This document shows, piece after piece, positions 25,467-34,573 of a stretch of 64,000 nt of DNA. Made by a program: the position numbers and the translations under genes. Every line of letters begins with the position of its first letter. The first letter of the stretch is position 1. The notes under the pieces were generated by a model. It had not been told where the DNA came from and did not search any database. It saw only the letters and a list, made by a program, of their open reading frames with translations. Location: contig JAHBYA010000003.1 of the NCBI GenBank assembly GCA_019636195.1, positions 124,001 through 188,000 on the forward strand. Direction: 5' to 3'. The DNA comes from Planctomycetota bacterium (lineage in GTDB: Bacteria; Planctomycetota; UBA8742; UBA2392).

Positions 25467-25646
25467 ATGACGTTCTTCGAAATTGCACACTGGATCCTGA
25501 TGGGCGGGGTAATCCTCGCCGGCTTGGCCGCCACCGGTGTGGTGATCAGCACCCTTCGCGAAAGACCCGCGCCCGCAAAGGCGCCCGGCGACTGCCGCGA
25601 GGACACGCTGATCCTGCACGGCGAAGGTGCGCGCCGCGACTGCTGA
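25467..25646 (+). CDS. Small single-span membrane protein
   Basis: A 59-residue protein with one hydrophobic helix (IAHWILMGGVILAGLAATGVVI, about residues 6-28) and a hydrophilic tail with two Cys residues, the last residue being Cys. GGAGAGG precedes the ATG at 25467, which argues for a real gene. It follows accC by 65 bases on the same strand and is followed by a hairpin (25689-25713). No family recognised. Confidence 0.6.
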   Translation: MTFFEIAHWILMGGVILAGLAATGVVISTLRERPAPAKAPGDCREDTLILHGEGARRDC

Positions 25647-25688
25647 TTACACGACGGGAACAGCGGCGCTGCGCGATGCGCCGATTCC

Positions 25689-25713
25689 GGGGCGGCCCAA
25701 GGTGGGTCGCCCC
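25689..25713. terminator. Hairpin between convergent genes
   Basis: Arms GGGGCGGCCC (25689-25698) and GGGTCGCCCC (25704-25713) with one mismatch and an AAGGT loop. It lies between the small membrane protein gene and the radical SAM gene and may serve both strands. Confidence 0.6.
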
Positions 25714-27803
25714 TATTGTTTGAAGAACTCCGCGGCAGCAGACGCGAGCACACCCTTTTGCGCCTGGCGAGCCTTGAACTCCGGGGCATAGCGCACACTT
25801 GTCCGCCGTTGCATTTGCGCGTTCATTTCATCGGCGGGCGCGTCCAGCCCCGTCCGGCACGTCAGCGGCTCAACGCCGCACGCGATGCAGCCGGGCGTGT
25901 GGCCGCTGCAATCGTTGGTGTATTCCTCAAGCCTTGAGCGCACACGCTCAGACCACAAGTGTTGCTTATTGGTGCCCACGCTGATCATGTCCCAGGGCAG
26001 GTATTCATGCTCGCCGCGCTGGCGGTGGATGTACCAGTCGGCGTCGATGCCCGCCTGCTCGCAGGCCTTGCGCCACAGCGCTAGATCGCAACATTCTTCC
26101 CAGGCGTCAAAGCGCGCGCCCATCTGCCACGCGATCTCGGTCAGGCGGCCAAGGCGGCGGTCGCCGCGGCTGTACAGCGCCTCAAGCCAACTGGTTTCGT
26201 AGGGGTGCACTTTCAGCCGGATGTTCTTGTGCCGCACCAGCGAACGCAGGAGCTTTGTGTGGCGCTCAAGGGTTTCGCGGCTTGCCATGCCCTCCCACTG
26301 GAAGGGCGTGAAGGACTTGGGCACGAACAGGCTGACGGTCACGTTCAGCGTGAAGTTGTGGCGCTTCATCTGCCGGGCCATCGATGCAATCTGGTTCAGC
26401 AGGTCGGCGCTTTCGCGGATGTCGCCTTCGGTTTCGGTGGGCAGGCCGATCATCATGTAAAACTTGATGGTCTTGTAACCCTCATTCAGGGCCGCGCGCG
26501 CGCCTTCCACCAGGTCGTGCTGCGTGATGGTCTTGTTGATTACGCGCCGCAGCCGTTCGCTGCCCGTTTCCGGCGCCAGCGTCAGGCCGCTTTTGCGCAC
26601 ATTCTTGGTGAGTCCGGGCAGGTACGTAAGCTGCTGGTCCACGCGCAGGCTGGGCAGCGCGACGCTGATCTGCCGCCCGGCAAACTTTTCCTGCAACTGC
26701 CGGATGATCGGCACAAGCTGCGGGTGATCGCTGGAACTCAGCGAAAGCAGGCTGATCTCGTCGTAGCCCGTGTTGCGCACCAGCGCCTCGGCCAGAGCCA
26801 CCACCGTTTCCGGCGTGCGGTAGCGCTGCGGCCGGTCAATCATGCCGGCTTGGCAGTAGCGGCAGCCTTCGGTACAGCCGCGCATGATCTCGATCGTGAC
26901 GCGGTCCTGGATGACCTGCACGTATGGCAGTATCTGCCTTGTCGGGTAGAAGGCAGTGTTGAGGTTTGCCACCGCGTTTTTCTTCACGCGGGCCGGCACG
27001 CCCGGCGCGTTGGGTTTAAGTGCCGCAATTGTGCCGTCGTGCCCGTACTCGACGTCATAGGCGGCGGGCACGTAACAGCCGGGCAAAGCGGCGGCGCACA
27101 TCAGCAGAAAGTCGCGCCGCGAGAGATCGCGAATCGCGCTCAAATCCTGCGGCAGCGCGGCAAAGCGGAGAGTGAAGGGCTTTTCGGTGTACACATCCTT
27201 GACGCTGAAGTCGGTGGGCAGGCGGTAGCGCTCAAGGATTGACGCGTCAAGACGACCGCGCCAGACGCCCACCAGGTGCAAAAACGCGGGCAGCACGTCT
27301 TCGCCCTCGCCGGGCAGAAAGGCGTCCACAAAATCCGCCAGCGGCTCGGGCGTAAGCGCGCCTGTGCCGCCGGCGATGATGATCGGGCCGTTGTCGTCGC
27401 CGCCGCGGCGCAGGGTTACGCGTGCGAGGTCCAGCATGTTCAGCAGGTTTGTGTAGCTGGTCTCGTTTTGCAGCGAAAAGCCCAGCACGTCGAAGTCGCC
27501 AAGGGGTCGGTAGTTTTCAAGGGAGTAAAGGGGGATCGAGTGATCACGCAGCACACGCTCCATGTCGTGCCATGGCGCGAAAGCACGTTCGCAGACGATG
27601 TCGTCAAAGCGCTCGTTGAGCAGGTGATACAGAATGCGAAAGCCCTGGTTGGACATGCCGATGGCGTACGTGTCCGGAAAGCACAGCGCAAAGCGAACAC
27701 GGTCCTCCCACGGCTTGGCGATGGCATTGACTTCCCCGCCCATGTATTGGGCGGGCGTCTTGACGCCGGGCAGGTAAGGCAACACGCGTTCCAGCACGTT
27801 CAT
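25713..27803 (-). CDS. Radical SAM protein, TIGR03960-type
   Basis: A 696-residue protein. The N-terminal 200 residues resemble a B12-binding-like Rossmann domain (RFALCFPDTYAIGMSNQGFRILYHLLNE, later FDVLGFSLQNE). The radical SAM core has its CxxxCxxC cluster motif in MRGCTEGCRYCQAG near residue 310. A C-terminal segment has further Cys pairs (GCIACGVEPLTC) that may bind an additional cluster or zinc. Members of this family are often called B12-binding radical SAM proteins of unknown substrate; some are fused or linked to DUF2344, which is absent here. The start is the ATG at 27803 with GGTGGG upstream. It is divergent from moaD. Confidence 0.9.
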   Translation of the reverse strand: MNVLERVLPYLPGVKTPAQYMGGEVNAIAKPWEDRVRFALCFPDTYAIGMSNQGFRILYHLLNERFDDIVCERAFAPWHDMERVLRDHSIPLYSLENYRPLGDFDVLGFSLQNETSYTNLLNMLDLARVTLRRGGDDNGPIIIAGGTGALTPEPLADFVDAFLPGEGEDVLPAFLHLVGVWRGRLDASILERYRLPTDFSVKDVYTEKPFTLRFAALPQDLSAIRDLSRRDFLLMCAAALPGCYVPAAYDVEYGHDGTIAALKPNAPGVPARVKKNAVANLNTAFYPTRQILPYVQVIQDRVTIEIMRGCTEGCRYCQAGMIDRPQRYRTPETVVALAEALVRNTGYDEISLLSLSSSDHPQLVPIIRQLQEKFAGRQISVALPSLRVDQQLTYLPGLTKNVRKSGLTLAPETGSERLRRVINKTITQHDLVEGARAALNEGYKTIKFYMMIGLPTETEGDIRESADLLNQIASMARQMKRHNFTLNVTVSLFVPKSFTPFQWEGMASRETLERHTKLLRSLVRHKNIRLKVHPYETSWLEALYSRGDRRLGRLTEIAWQMGARFDAWEECCDLALWRKACEQAGIDADWYIHRQRGEHEYLPWDMISVGTNKQHLWSERVRSRLEEYTNDCSGHTPGCIACGVEPLTCRTGLDAPADEMNAQMQRRTSVRYAPEFKARQAQKGVLASAAAEFFKQ

Positions 27804-27891
27804 GCCCACCAATGAACAATCATCATCGCACAATGGAATAGCGGGTCAGGCCCCATTGATCGACAGGCGCGTTTCAATGATGATTCCTGCC

Positions 27892-28137
27892 ATGCGCCTG
27901 ACGATCCTGTACTTTGCCCATTTGCCCGAACGCACCGGCACCCGTGAAGAAGTGTGCGAACTGCCCGATGGCGCAGGCGTGCCCGCGCTGGTTGCACGGC
28001 TTGAAGCCGCGCACCCGGCGTTGAAGGGCGCGCTGTCGGCCTGCCGTGTCGCAGTGAATGAAGAGTTCGCGGGCCTCGACGCGCCGCTGGCAGACGGCAA
28101 CACCGTGGCCTTTATCCCACCCGTGAGCGGCGGATGA
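27892..28137 (+). CDS. moaD: MoaD/ThiS-family sulfur carrier (molybdopterin synthase small subunit)
   Basis: An 81-residue ubiquitin-fold protein ending in the diagnostic double Gly (PPVSGG), which is adenylated and thiocarboxylated. MoaD donates sulfur to precursor Z in molybdopterin synthesis. The body (LTILYFAHLPERTGTREE ... VAVNEEFAGLDAPLADGNTVAF) matches MoaD rather than ThiS. The start could also be ATG 27877 or 27880; I chose 27892 for the usual N-terminus. It overlaps the FNT channel gene by four bases, so the two are coupled. An FdhD homologue lies 8 kb away, which supports a formate/molybdenum theme. Confidence 0.88.
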   Translation: MRLTILYFAHLPERTGTREEVCELPDGAGVPALVARLEAAHPALKGALSACRVAVNEEFAGLDAPLADGNTVAFIPPVSGG

Positions 28138-28967
28138 CCGACCCTGCCCACAACCCCGACGCCCTGCTGCCCGCCGAGATGGCGGCCAAAGCCGAAGCCA
28201 TCGGCGTAAAGAAGGCCGCTTTGCCCTTTATGACCACGTTTGCGCTGGCGGTGCTGGCCGGCGCGTTCATCGCGCTGGGGGCTGTTTTCAGCACCGTGGC
28301 GACGGCGGGCGGCGGCTTGGCGCCGGGGCTGACGCGTGTGCTGGGCGGCGTGGTGTTCAGCCTTGGCCTGATTCTGGTCGTGGTCGGCGGCGCGGAGCTG
28401 TTTACCGGCAACAATCTCATCGTCATGGCCTGGGCCAACCGGCAGGTCAGCACCCTGAAGCTGCTGCGCAACTGGGGCATTGTGTACGCGGGCAACCTGG
28501 TCGGTGCGATGGCGACGGCGGTGCTGGTGTACCTCAGCGGGCACTGGAAGTTCATGGGCGGCGAAATCGGGCGCAACGCGCTTAGCATTGCGCAGCACAA
28601 GTGCTCGCTGGGCTTTGTTGAGGCGCTGTTTCTGGGTGTGTTGTGCAACGCGCTGGTGTGCCTTGCGGTGTGGTTGACCTACAGCGCTCGCAGCGTTGCC
28701 GACAAGGTGCTGGCCATCGTGCCGCCGATCACGGCGTTTGTGGCGGCGGGCTTTGAGCACAGTATTGCCAACATGTACTTTGTGCCGGTGGCAATACTGA
28801 TCCGCGACTTCGGCGGGCGCGAAGACGCGGCGGCCTTTGAGGCCGTCACCTGGCTGGGCTACGGCCGCAACCTGCTGCCGGTAACCCTGGGCAACATGAT
28901 CGGCGGCGGCGTGATGGTGGGCATTGTGTACTGGTTTGTGTATTTGAGAGGCCGCAAACCCGCCTGA
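28134..28967 (+). CDS. Formate/nitrite transporter family channel
   Basis: A 277-residue membrane protein with six transmembrane helices and the FNT signature FEHSIANMYFVPVAI. The family forms pentameric channels for formate, nitrite or hydrosulfide. GGAELFTGNNLIV is the other typical segment. It is translationally coupled to moaD through an ATGA overlap, so formate (substrate of molybdenum- or tungsten-dependent formate dehydrogenase) is a reasonable guess, but the sequence does not fix the substrate. A hairpin follows the gene. Confidence 0.93.
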   Translation: MTDPAHNPDALLPAEMAAKAEAIGVKKAALPFMTTFALAVLAGAFIALGAVFSTVATAGGGLAPGLTRVLGGVVFSLGLILVVVGGAELFTGNNLIVMAWANRQVSTLKLLRNWGIVYAGNLVGAMATAVLVYLSGHWKFMGGEIGRNALSIAQHKCSLGFVEALFLGVLCNALVCLAVWLTYSARSVADKVLAIVPPITAFVAAGFEHSIANMYFVPVAILIRDFGGREDAAAFEAVTWLGYGRNLLPVTLGNMIGGGVMVGIVYWFVYLRGRKPA

Positions 28968-28970
28968 CGT

Positions 28971-28997
28971 AAAGCCCGGCGTGCGAGCGCCGGGTTT
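28971..28997 (+). terminator. Terminator of moaD-FNT unit
   Basis: AAAGCCCGGCG (28971-28981) pairs with CGCCGGGTTT (28988-28997), one G-T pair, loop TGCGAG. It begins four bases after the FNT stop codon. Confidence 0.7.
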
Positions 28998-29064
28998 GGA
29001 GACGTTTGTGCGCCATCGACCCGCAGCCTTGCGGCCGGGGCTGTAAGCGACACCGGAGAGATTC

Positions 29065-29619
29065 ATGCACCCATCCAACGCCGAGCCCTTGGTGCACCTG
29101 ATGCCGGGGGGCTGGTACAAGGCGAGCAACGCAATTGTCGTTGACCGCGTGAGCGTGGGCGAGGGCAGCAGCATCTGGTTTGGCTGTGTGCTGCGCGGCG
29201 ACATCGCGCCGATTCGCATCGGCAAGTACACCAACATCCAGGACCTTGCCTGCGTACACATTGACCCCGAAGAAGAAAACGAAATCGGCGACTACGTAAG
29301 CGTCGCGCATCACGCGCTGGTGCACGGCCGAAGCGTGGGCGACTGCACGCTGATCGGGATGCACGCGATCATCATGGGCGGCAGCGTGATCGGTGAAGGC
29401 TGCATCATCGCGGCGGGCGCCATGGTCACCGAGGGCAAAGTGATCCCGCCTCGCAGTCTGGTGATGGGCATGCCCGGCAAGATCGTCCGGCAGGTCACCG
29501 ACGAAGAGTACGAACACAACAAGTGGCGGGCGATGACGTACTTTCACAACGCGCAGCGCTGGTACCAGCGCAACTCGGGTGTTCCGGATCAGCCCTTGGG
29601 CAGGGGCCCGGGCAAGTAA
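29065..29619 (+). CDS. Gamma-class carbonic anhydrase-like hexapeptide protein
   Basis: A 184-residue left-handed beta-helix protein built of hexapeptide repeats. The three zinc-ligand His residues of the gamma carbonic anhydrase fold are visible in LACVHIDPEE, SVAHHALVHGR and IGMHAIIMGG. Such YrdA/PaaY-type proteins may be active carbonic anhydrases or act in other reactions. A 30-residue tail after the helical cap (YEHNKWRAMTYFHNAQRWYQRN) is somewhat long. GGAGAG precedes the ATG. It converges on the next gene with stop codons directly adjacent. Confidence 0.9.
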   Translation: MHPSNAEPLVHLMPGGWYKASNAIVVDRVSVGEGSSIWFGCVLRGDIAPIRIGKYTNIQDLACVHIDPEEENEIGDYVSVAHHALVHGRSVGDCTLIGMHAIIMGGSVIGEGCIIAAGAMVTEGKVIPPRSLVMGMPGKIVRQVTDEEYEHNKWRAMTYFHNAQRWYQRNSGVPDQPLGRGPGK

Positions 29620-30822
29620 CTACGCCTCGTCCACCGTTGGCGCGCCGGGGTGGCGCCGCCCCACATACAGCGTGAAGGCCGCCAGCACGAACAGCAGCAC
29701 CAGAAACGCGCTGATGCCGCCCACCACCAGTGCAATGCTGACAGGCGCCTCAGACTCGGGTTGTGTTTCGCCGGGCTGCGGCAACGGCGGCTGGCCAAAC
29801 CCGGCCCAGAAGTTCTCGTCCGTGTCCGGGTGCCTGCCCGCCGTCAACTTTGCGGCAATGAACTCATTGCGCTGCTTCACCCACTCGTCTGCCGACTGCC
29901 GTACCTCTGCGAACAGTCGTTGCTGCTCAGCCATGTTCGGCAACTCGCCTAGGTGCGCGCCCATGGCGCTGACCGGGTTGGCCGGCGCGTTGCGAACGCG
30001 CGTCTTGCCGCCCGAAGACACCAGGTCGTTCACGCGCAGCCACGCCGTGATGGCTTCTTCGTCGCGGCCCTCGATCCACAGCGCCAGCCCCAGCGCGTGG
30101 TAGGCGTCCGGGTCGTCGGCGAGGCCGCCGTGCACGATGCGACGCGCAACGTGGGTGATCGCGCCCGCAAGGCCGGCTTGGGCAAGTGCGCCCTGCCCGC
30201 GCGTCAGTCGCAGGTGGTCGGCAGTGACCCCCAGCAGGTTCGGGAATGGCAGCGGGCCACGCTCGTCGAATGCCGGCGGCGCGGCAAGCCACGCCACTTC
30301 ATCGGCAAGCCAGTCGGGCTCGGGGTCAAAGCGGTCCAGTTCGCGCCACTCTTCAATGACCCGGCGGGCATGCGACAGGTGATCTTCGCCACCCTGAGCG
30401 CGGTAACGCGTCAGCAGCACGTGCACCTTGTTGGCCAGCGCGCGCTGGTGGTGGCGCTTGCCGGCGGGAGTGTCAAGCGGTTTGACCTGCCGGCAGCGCA
30501 GCACTTTGCGATCCAGCAGCACCAGCGCCTCGTTGAATTCGCCCAGCCGGGCCATGGCGACGGCTGCATCGTCGTACAGCGGCAGGGCGTCGAGCACGCC
30601 GGGCAGGTCCCTTTCTTCGGGCGATTCAGGCAGTGCCGCGATTACCGGGCGCAAACGCTCCAGGCGCGCACGGTAGAAGGCCGGCTGGGGGCGGTCAAAG
30701 CGGCCGCCAAGTACCGCGATCAGGTCTTCCAGCTCGGTGTTGTCGGGCCGGTCGCGATCCCATGGGCAGGCGGCGGCAGGCAACGCAAACAGCGCGGCAG
30801 CAATGACGAGCGCAAGTCTCAC
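29620..30822 (-). CDS. Exported protein with C-terminal membrane anchor (paralogue A)
   Basis: A 400-residue protein with a signal peptide (cleavage near PAAA-CPWD) and a C-terminal transmembrane helix (ALVVGGISAFLVLLFVLAAFTLYV) followed by a short basic tail. The mature part is helical and resembles TPR-like repeats. It shares its layout with the upstream gene: signal peptide, a Cys-x-Trp-Asp motif at the mature N-terminus, a GRxxRP/Q-P-P motif and a terminal anchor, so the two are probably tandem paralogues. The GTG start overlaps the upstream stop (GTGA). Soluble bulk on the outside, anchored at the C-terminus; function unknown. Confidence 0.8.
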   Translation of the reverse strand: MRLALVIAAALFALPAAACPWDRDRPDNTELEDLIAVLGGRFDRPQPAFYRARLERLRPVIAALPESPEERDLPGVLDALPLYDDAAVAMARLGEFNEALVLLDRKVLRCRQVKPLDTPAGKRHHQRALANKVHVLLTRYRAQGGEDHLSHARRVIEEWRELDRFDPEPDWLADEVAWLAAPPAFDERGPLPFPNLLGVTADHLRLTRGQGALAQAGLAGAITHVARRIVHGGLADDPDAYHALGLALWIEGRDEEAITAWLRVNDLVSSGGKTRVRNAPANPVSAMGAHLGELPNMAEQQRLFAEVRQSADEWVKQRNEFIAAKLTAGRHPDTDENFWAGFGQPPLPQPGETQPESEAPVSIALVVGGISAFLVLLFVLAAFTLYVGRRHPGAPTVDEA

Positions 30823-32048
30823 GGGGTTTCTTCCGGCTGGTTGCGTTCAACGCGTGCATTCACAAAGAAACCTGCGCCCAACAGCAGCACAATCGCCCCC
30901 AGCATCGGCCACAACAGGGTGCTGGCCTTGTCGTTTTCCGCTTCGGGGCTGCTTGACTCGCTTGCCGCCGGCTGGGCAGGGGCGTCGGTTGTTGGCGCCT
31001 CCAGGATGGGCCGGGGCAGTCGCGGAAGGTCGGTGCGCGGCGGCTTGAAGTCTGCCCACATTGCCGGGTCGTCTGCGGCGCTGCCACCAGCCAACCAGCG
31101 GCGGGCGTGCTCCTGGCGGGCCTGGGTCCATGCGACGGCATAGTCGCGGTAGCCGCGCATGCAATCTTCCAGTGCCAGGCGGTAGCGGGGGTCAAGCGGC
31201 GTGAGGTCCTTGTTGATGTTTTCGCGGGGCTGGCGGACCAGTGTGACAACGCGGACATCCTTGAGCGCCTCAAACCCCGGCACGCGTGAACCGCGGCCCT
31301 CATCGTGCAACTGCCATGCACGGGCGCGGGCCATGTGCGCCAGCGGCTGGCGGCCGTCAACGGCCCACACCAGGCTCAGGGCGTACAGCGTGTCGTAGTT
31401 TTCCCAGACCGGGTGCAGTTGCAGCAGCGCCAGCAGCAGGTCGGCGGCGCCGTCAAGGTTGCGATCTTTCAATTGGGTGGTGCCGGCGATTGCGATTTTG
31501 TTTCCGGCCCAGCGCAGCTTGAACATATCGGGCAGCATAAAGTCCTGTGCCGCGCGTTCGTCCTGCCCGGCCCAGTCAATGATCGCGTCCATGTAGTGGC
31601 CGCGCGGCTGGCCTGCGTTGTGGCGTTTCGCCTCGGCCAGCAGGAAGGCCGGCGCATTGCGCGGGTCTTTGCGCCACCACAGGTGCATGTAAAGCTGCGA
31701 CAGTGCGGCGTGCAGCCGCATACGATCGGCATTGTCGATCGGTTCATCCAGCAGCGGCAGCAGCAGCTCCAGCGCCTCGTGCTGGCGGTTCAATTGATCC
31801 AGCGCCGCAGCGGCGACCAGCAGGTTGCGCTCTCGGCTGCCGTCAAGTTCAAGGCGCATCGCCTTGCGCAGGCGCGCCTCGTGCCACTCAGGCGGCTGCC
31901 GTTCAATGCGCCCGGACATGATTGACAGGGCGTCCGGCCACGGCAGCAGCTCGTCTTCAAGCAGGTCGTTGTCCCAGACGCAGCAGGCGTGGGCGGCTGT
32001 GCAAAGCAGCGACAGCAACATCAGGGTTGCGGAAAGCGCAATTCTCAT
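30819..32048 (-). CDS. Exported protein with C-terminal membrane anchor (paralogue B)
   Basis: A 409-residue protein with a signal peptide ending near AHA-CCVWD, a helical mature region, an acidic Pro/Ser-rich linker (about 330-370) and a C-terminal transmembrane helix (LLWPMLGAIVLLLGAGFFV). It is the larger partner of the downstream paralogue. No ribosome site precedes the ATG at 32048; TAACAT (minus strand, 32055-32060) lies six bases upstream, so the message may be leaderless. It is divergent from the TIGR03790 gene, only 75 bases away, hinting at a shared control region. Confidence 0.8.
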   Translation of the reverse strand: MRIALSATLMLLSLLCTAAHACCVWDNDLLEDELLPWPDALSIMSGRIERQPPEWHEARLRKAMRLELDGSRERNLLVAAAALDQLNRQHEALELLLPLLDEPIDNADRMRLHAALSQLYMHLWWRKDPRNAPAFLLAEAKRHNAGQPRGHYMDAIIDWAGQDERAAQDFMLPDMFKLRWAGNKIAIAGTTQLKDRNLDGAADLLLALLQLHPVWENYDTLYALSLVWAVDGRQPLAHMARARAWQLHDEGRGSRVPGFEALKDVRVVTLVRQPRENINKDLTPLDPRYRLALEDCMRGYRDYAVAWTQARQEHARRWLAGGSAADDPAMWADFKPPRTDLPRLPRPILEAPTTDAPAQPAASESSSPEAENDKASTLLWPMLGAIVLLLGAGFFVNARVERNQPEETP

Positions 32049-32123
32049 CTCATTATGTTAGCACGGAACGTATCTGATCGTGTAGCATTCGCGCACACGG
32101 CTGACGCCAATCGGGAGAGAGGT

Positions 32124-33923
32124 ATGCGCTGGTTCTGCCTTTGGGTAGTGAGCATCTGCACGCCGCTGTGGGCGCTGGGCGCCGGGAATGTGCTGATTGT
32201 TGCCAACGACAAGTCCACCGGCAGCGTCGAGATCGCGGAGATGTACGCCAAGGCCCGCGGCATTAAGGCTGAGCGCATCCTGACGCTCAAGACCAGCGAC
32301 GCCGAAGAGATTGACCGTGATACCTTCAACCGCGAAATCTGGGAGCCCGTGAAAAAGGCGGTGCTGGCCGACGAGAGCATCCGCATCATTGTGCCCACGC
32401 GCGGCGTGCCACTGAAGGTCAAGCAGCACGGCAAGGGCGAGAAGGACGGTGCGTTCAAGGGCCGCGATTTCGGCAGTGTGGACGGCGAGCTGGCGCTGAT
32501 TCGCAGCGGCGATTACGACATTGACAGCGCGATCGAAAACCCGGTGTTCAATCGTGAAGAACCGCTCACCGACAAGGACGACATTCTCATCGTCAGTCGC
32601 CTCGACGGCCCGACCGTCGAGATCGCCAAGGGCCTGATTGAAAAGGCGCTGGTAGCTGAGGCACTGGGCTGCCAAGGCGAGAGTTTTCTCGACACGCGCG
32701 GCTTGACCAAGGACGACGGCTACAAAGAGCGCGACCAGATCATGATGCAGATTGAGCCTGTCTGGAAGCGCCTTGGCCTGCCGTACAAGCACGACACCGA
32801 GGGCGGCGTGGTCGATCTTTCCACGCGCGAAGACACGTTGCATTACTACGGCTGGTACGCGGGCACGCAGAAGCCCGCGGGCACAGTGAAGTTCCGCACC
32901 GGCGGAGTATGCATTCACTTGCACAGCTTCAGCGCAAGCACGGTGCGCGGCACAGGCAACTGGGTGGGCCCGCTGCTGAGCTGGAACGCGACGTGCAGCT
33001 ACGGCACGGTGTATGAGCCCTACACAGTGGGCTTTCCCTACGAGAACATTTTCTGGGATCGCCTGAGCAAGGGCTGGAGTTTCGGCCAGGCGGGCCAGAT
33101 CAGCAACCGGCTGCTTTCATGGCAGGCGGTGTTCTGCGGTGACCCGCTGTACACGCCCTATCCGCAGGGCTGGCGCGACACGCACGCCGCCAACCGCAGC
33201 ACGCTGGCGGGCGCCCTGACATCGGGCGAAACGCCGGTGGGATTGCTGGCGCCGGTGTATGGGGCGCTGCGCGCCCGGCAGGACGCGATCAACGAGGCGC
33301 TTCGTAAAGACCCGTTGCTTGCGCTTGCGGCGTTTGAGCAACTGCGCTTCCTGGTGCGTGAAATGGGACTGGAAAAGTGGCTTGAGGCGCTGGCACAGCC
33401 GTTCGAAACCTCGCTGAAAGATCGCTTCGAGGCCATGAAGGCGGCCCACAAGCTGGACCTGACCGACACCGCCGAGTTTGAAGCAGCGCTGGACGGCTGG
33501 AAGGGGCTGCCGATTCACGCCCAGCTTGTGCAGTACAAGACCGAGCTTGCCGACCAGCAGGAGAAGGCTGCGCAGAAGCTGTTAAAGAAGGCGCAAACCG
33601 ACCACAAGGGCAAGAAGTGGCTGAAGGCGTGGCTGCAGGCCTCAGAGGCCGCGGCCCACAAGTTTGCGGCCAGCGCGCCGGAGGCGCGCTCGATCATGGA
33701 CGCGATCAAGGGCGACAAGGCCGCGATGGACAAGTGCGCCGCGGAGTCTGAGAAGGAGTTAAAGGGCAGCGTCGAGAAAGCCCAGAAAGAGCTGGAACGC
33801 GGCAAACCCGACCGGGCGGAGAAGGCGCTGGGCGCCGAGTGGCGCTGGCACCCGGACGGCGAGCAGCGCAAAGCCGCCGAAAAGCTGGCCGGCGAAATCA
33901 AGGCGGCACTGTCGAAAGGCTAG
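32124..33923 (+). CDS. TIGR03790-type secreted protein with coiled-coil C-terminus
   Basis: A 599-residue exported protein. The first 380 residues match what I know of the TIGR03790 family (opening NVLIVANDKSTGSVEIAEMYAKARGI, later IIVPTRGVPLK and GNWVGPLLSWNATCSYGTVYEP), seen mainly in Acidobacteria, Planctomycetes and Verrucomicrobia. Function is unknown. The last 180 residues are rich in Lys, Ala and Glu and look helical or coiled-coil. The ATG at 32124, with GGGAGAGAGG upstream and followed by a signal peptide, is preferred over earlier in-frame codons. The riboflavin synthase gene starts two bases after its stop. Confidence 0.85.
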   Translation: MRWFCLWVVSICTPLWALGAGNVLIVANDKSTGSVEIAEMYAKARGIKAERILTLKTSDAEEIDRDTFNREIWEPVKKAVLADESIRIIVPTRGVPLKVKQHGKGEKDGAFKGRDFGSVDGELALIRSGDYDIDSAIENPVFNREEPLTDKDDILIVSRLDGPTVEIAKGLIEKALVAEALGCQGESFLDTRGLTKDDGYKERDQIMMQIEPVWKRLGLPYKHDTEGGVVDLSTREDTLHYYGWYAGTQKPAGTVKFRTGGVCIHLHSFSASTVRGTGNWVGPLLSWNATCSYGTVYEPYTVGFPYENIFWDRLSKGWSFGQAGQISNRLLSWQAVFCGDPLYTPYPQGWRDTHAANRSTLAGALTSGETPVGLLAPVYGALRARQDAINEALRKDPLLALAAFEQLRFLVREMGLEKWLEALAQPFETSLKDRFEAMKAAHKLDLTDTAEFEAALDGWKGLPIHAQLVQYKTELADQQEKAAQKLLKKAQTDHKGKKWLKAWLQASEAAAHKFAASAPEARSIMDAIKGDKAAMDKCAAESEKELKGSVEKAQKELERGKPDRAEKALGAEWRWHPDGEQRKAAEKLAGEIKAALSKG

Positions 33924-33925
33924 AC

Positions 33926-34573
33926 GTGTTCACCGGCATTGTGGAAGCGGCCCTGCCCGTGCGGTCCGCGCAGCGGCATGAGGGGCTGCTGCGCCTTGCC
34001 ATCGATCTTTCGTGCCTTGACGAGTCAGGCGGCTTACGCAACGGCGACAGCGTCGCGATCAACGGCTGCTGCCTGACCGTGGCGGCGCTGGATGGAAGCG
34101 TCGCCACCTTTGAGGCTGTGCCGCAAACCCAGAGCCTGACCAATCTGGGCGAGTTGAAAGCCGGCACGCGCGTGAACATTGAGCGCGCGGTAAAGGCAGG
34201 CGGTCGATTTGACGGCCATTTTGTGCAGGGGCACGTGGACAGCACGGGCGTTGTGGTCGCGCTGAAGGAGCAGGATGGCGAGCTGCGCGTGACCGTCGAT
34301 TGCGGGCCCGAGTTCGCGGCCCAGTGCATTCCCCGCGGCAGCGTATGCGTGGACGGCGTAAGCCTGACGATTGCAGAGCTTGACGCGTCAAGCTTTACGC
34401 TGGCAGTGATCCCGCATACCCGCAAGGTCACCAGTATCGGCGACTGGCGCGTCGGCACGCGTGTCAACCTTGAAGCCGACATGGTGGGCAAGTACGTCCG
34501 GCGCGCCATGGGCCGGGCGCCTGCATCCAGCATCGACGAAGAACTGCTGCGCCGCACGGGGTTCGCGCCGTGA
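33926..34573 (+). CDS. ribE: Riboflavin synthase alpha chain
   Basis: A 215-residue enzyme that dismutates two lumazine molecules into riboflavin. It consists of two similar barrels: MFTGIVEA...NGCCLTVAAL...GHFVQGHVDSTG and the second VDGVSLTIAEL...GTRVNLEADMVGKYV. Starting at GTG 33926 gives the invariant MFTGI N-terminus and the family length. It begins two bases after the previous stop and its own stop overlaps the next start, so it is inside a compact operon although its neighbours are unrelated in function. Confidence 0.95.
   Translation: MFTGIVEAALPVRSAQRHEGLLRLAIDLSCLDESGGLRNGDSVAINGCCLTVAALDGSVATFEAVPQTQSLTNLGELKAGTRVNIERAVKAGGRFDGHFVQGHVDSTGVVVALKEQDGELRVTVDCGPEFAAQCIPRGSVCVDGVSLTIAELDASSFTLAVIPHTRKVTSIGDWRVGTRVNLEADMVGKYVRRAMGRAPASSIDEELLRRTGFAP

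Noticed and set aside
31989..32123. Longer N-terminus for the TIGR03790 protein
   Set aside because: It would overlap the divergent gene start and lose the signal peptide; ATG 32124 has a ribosome site and a proper signal sequence.
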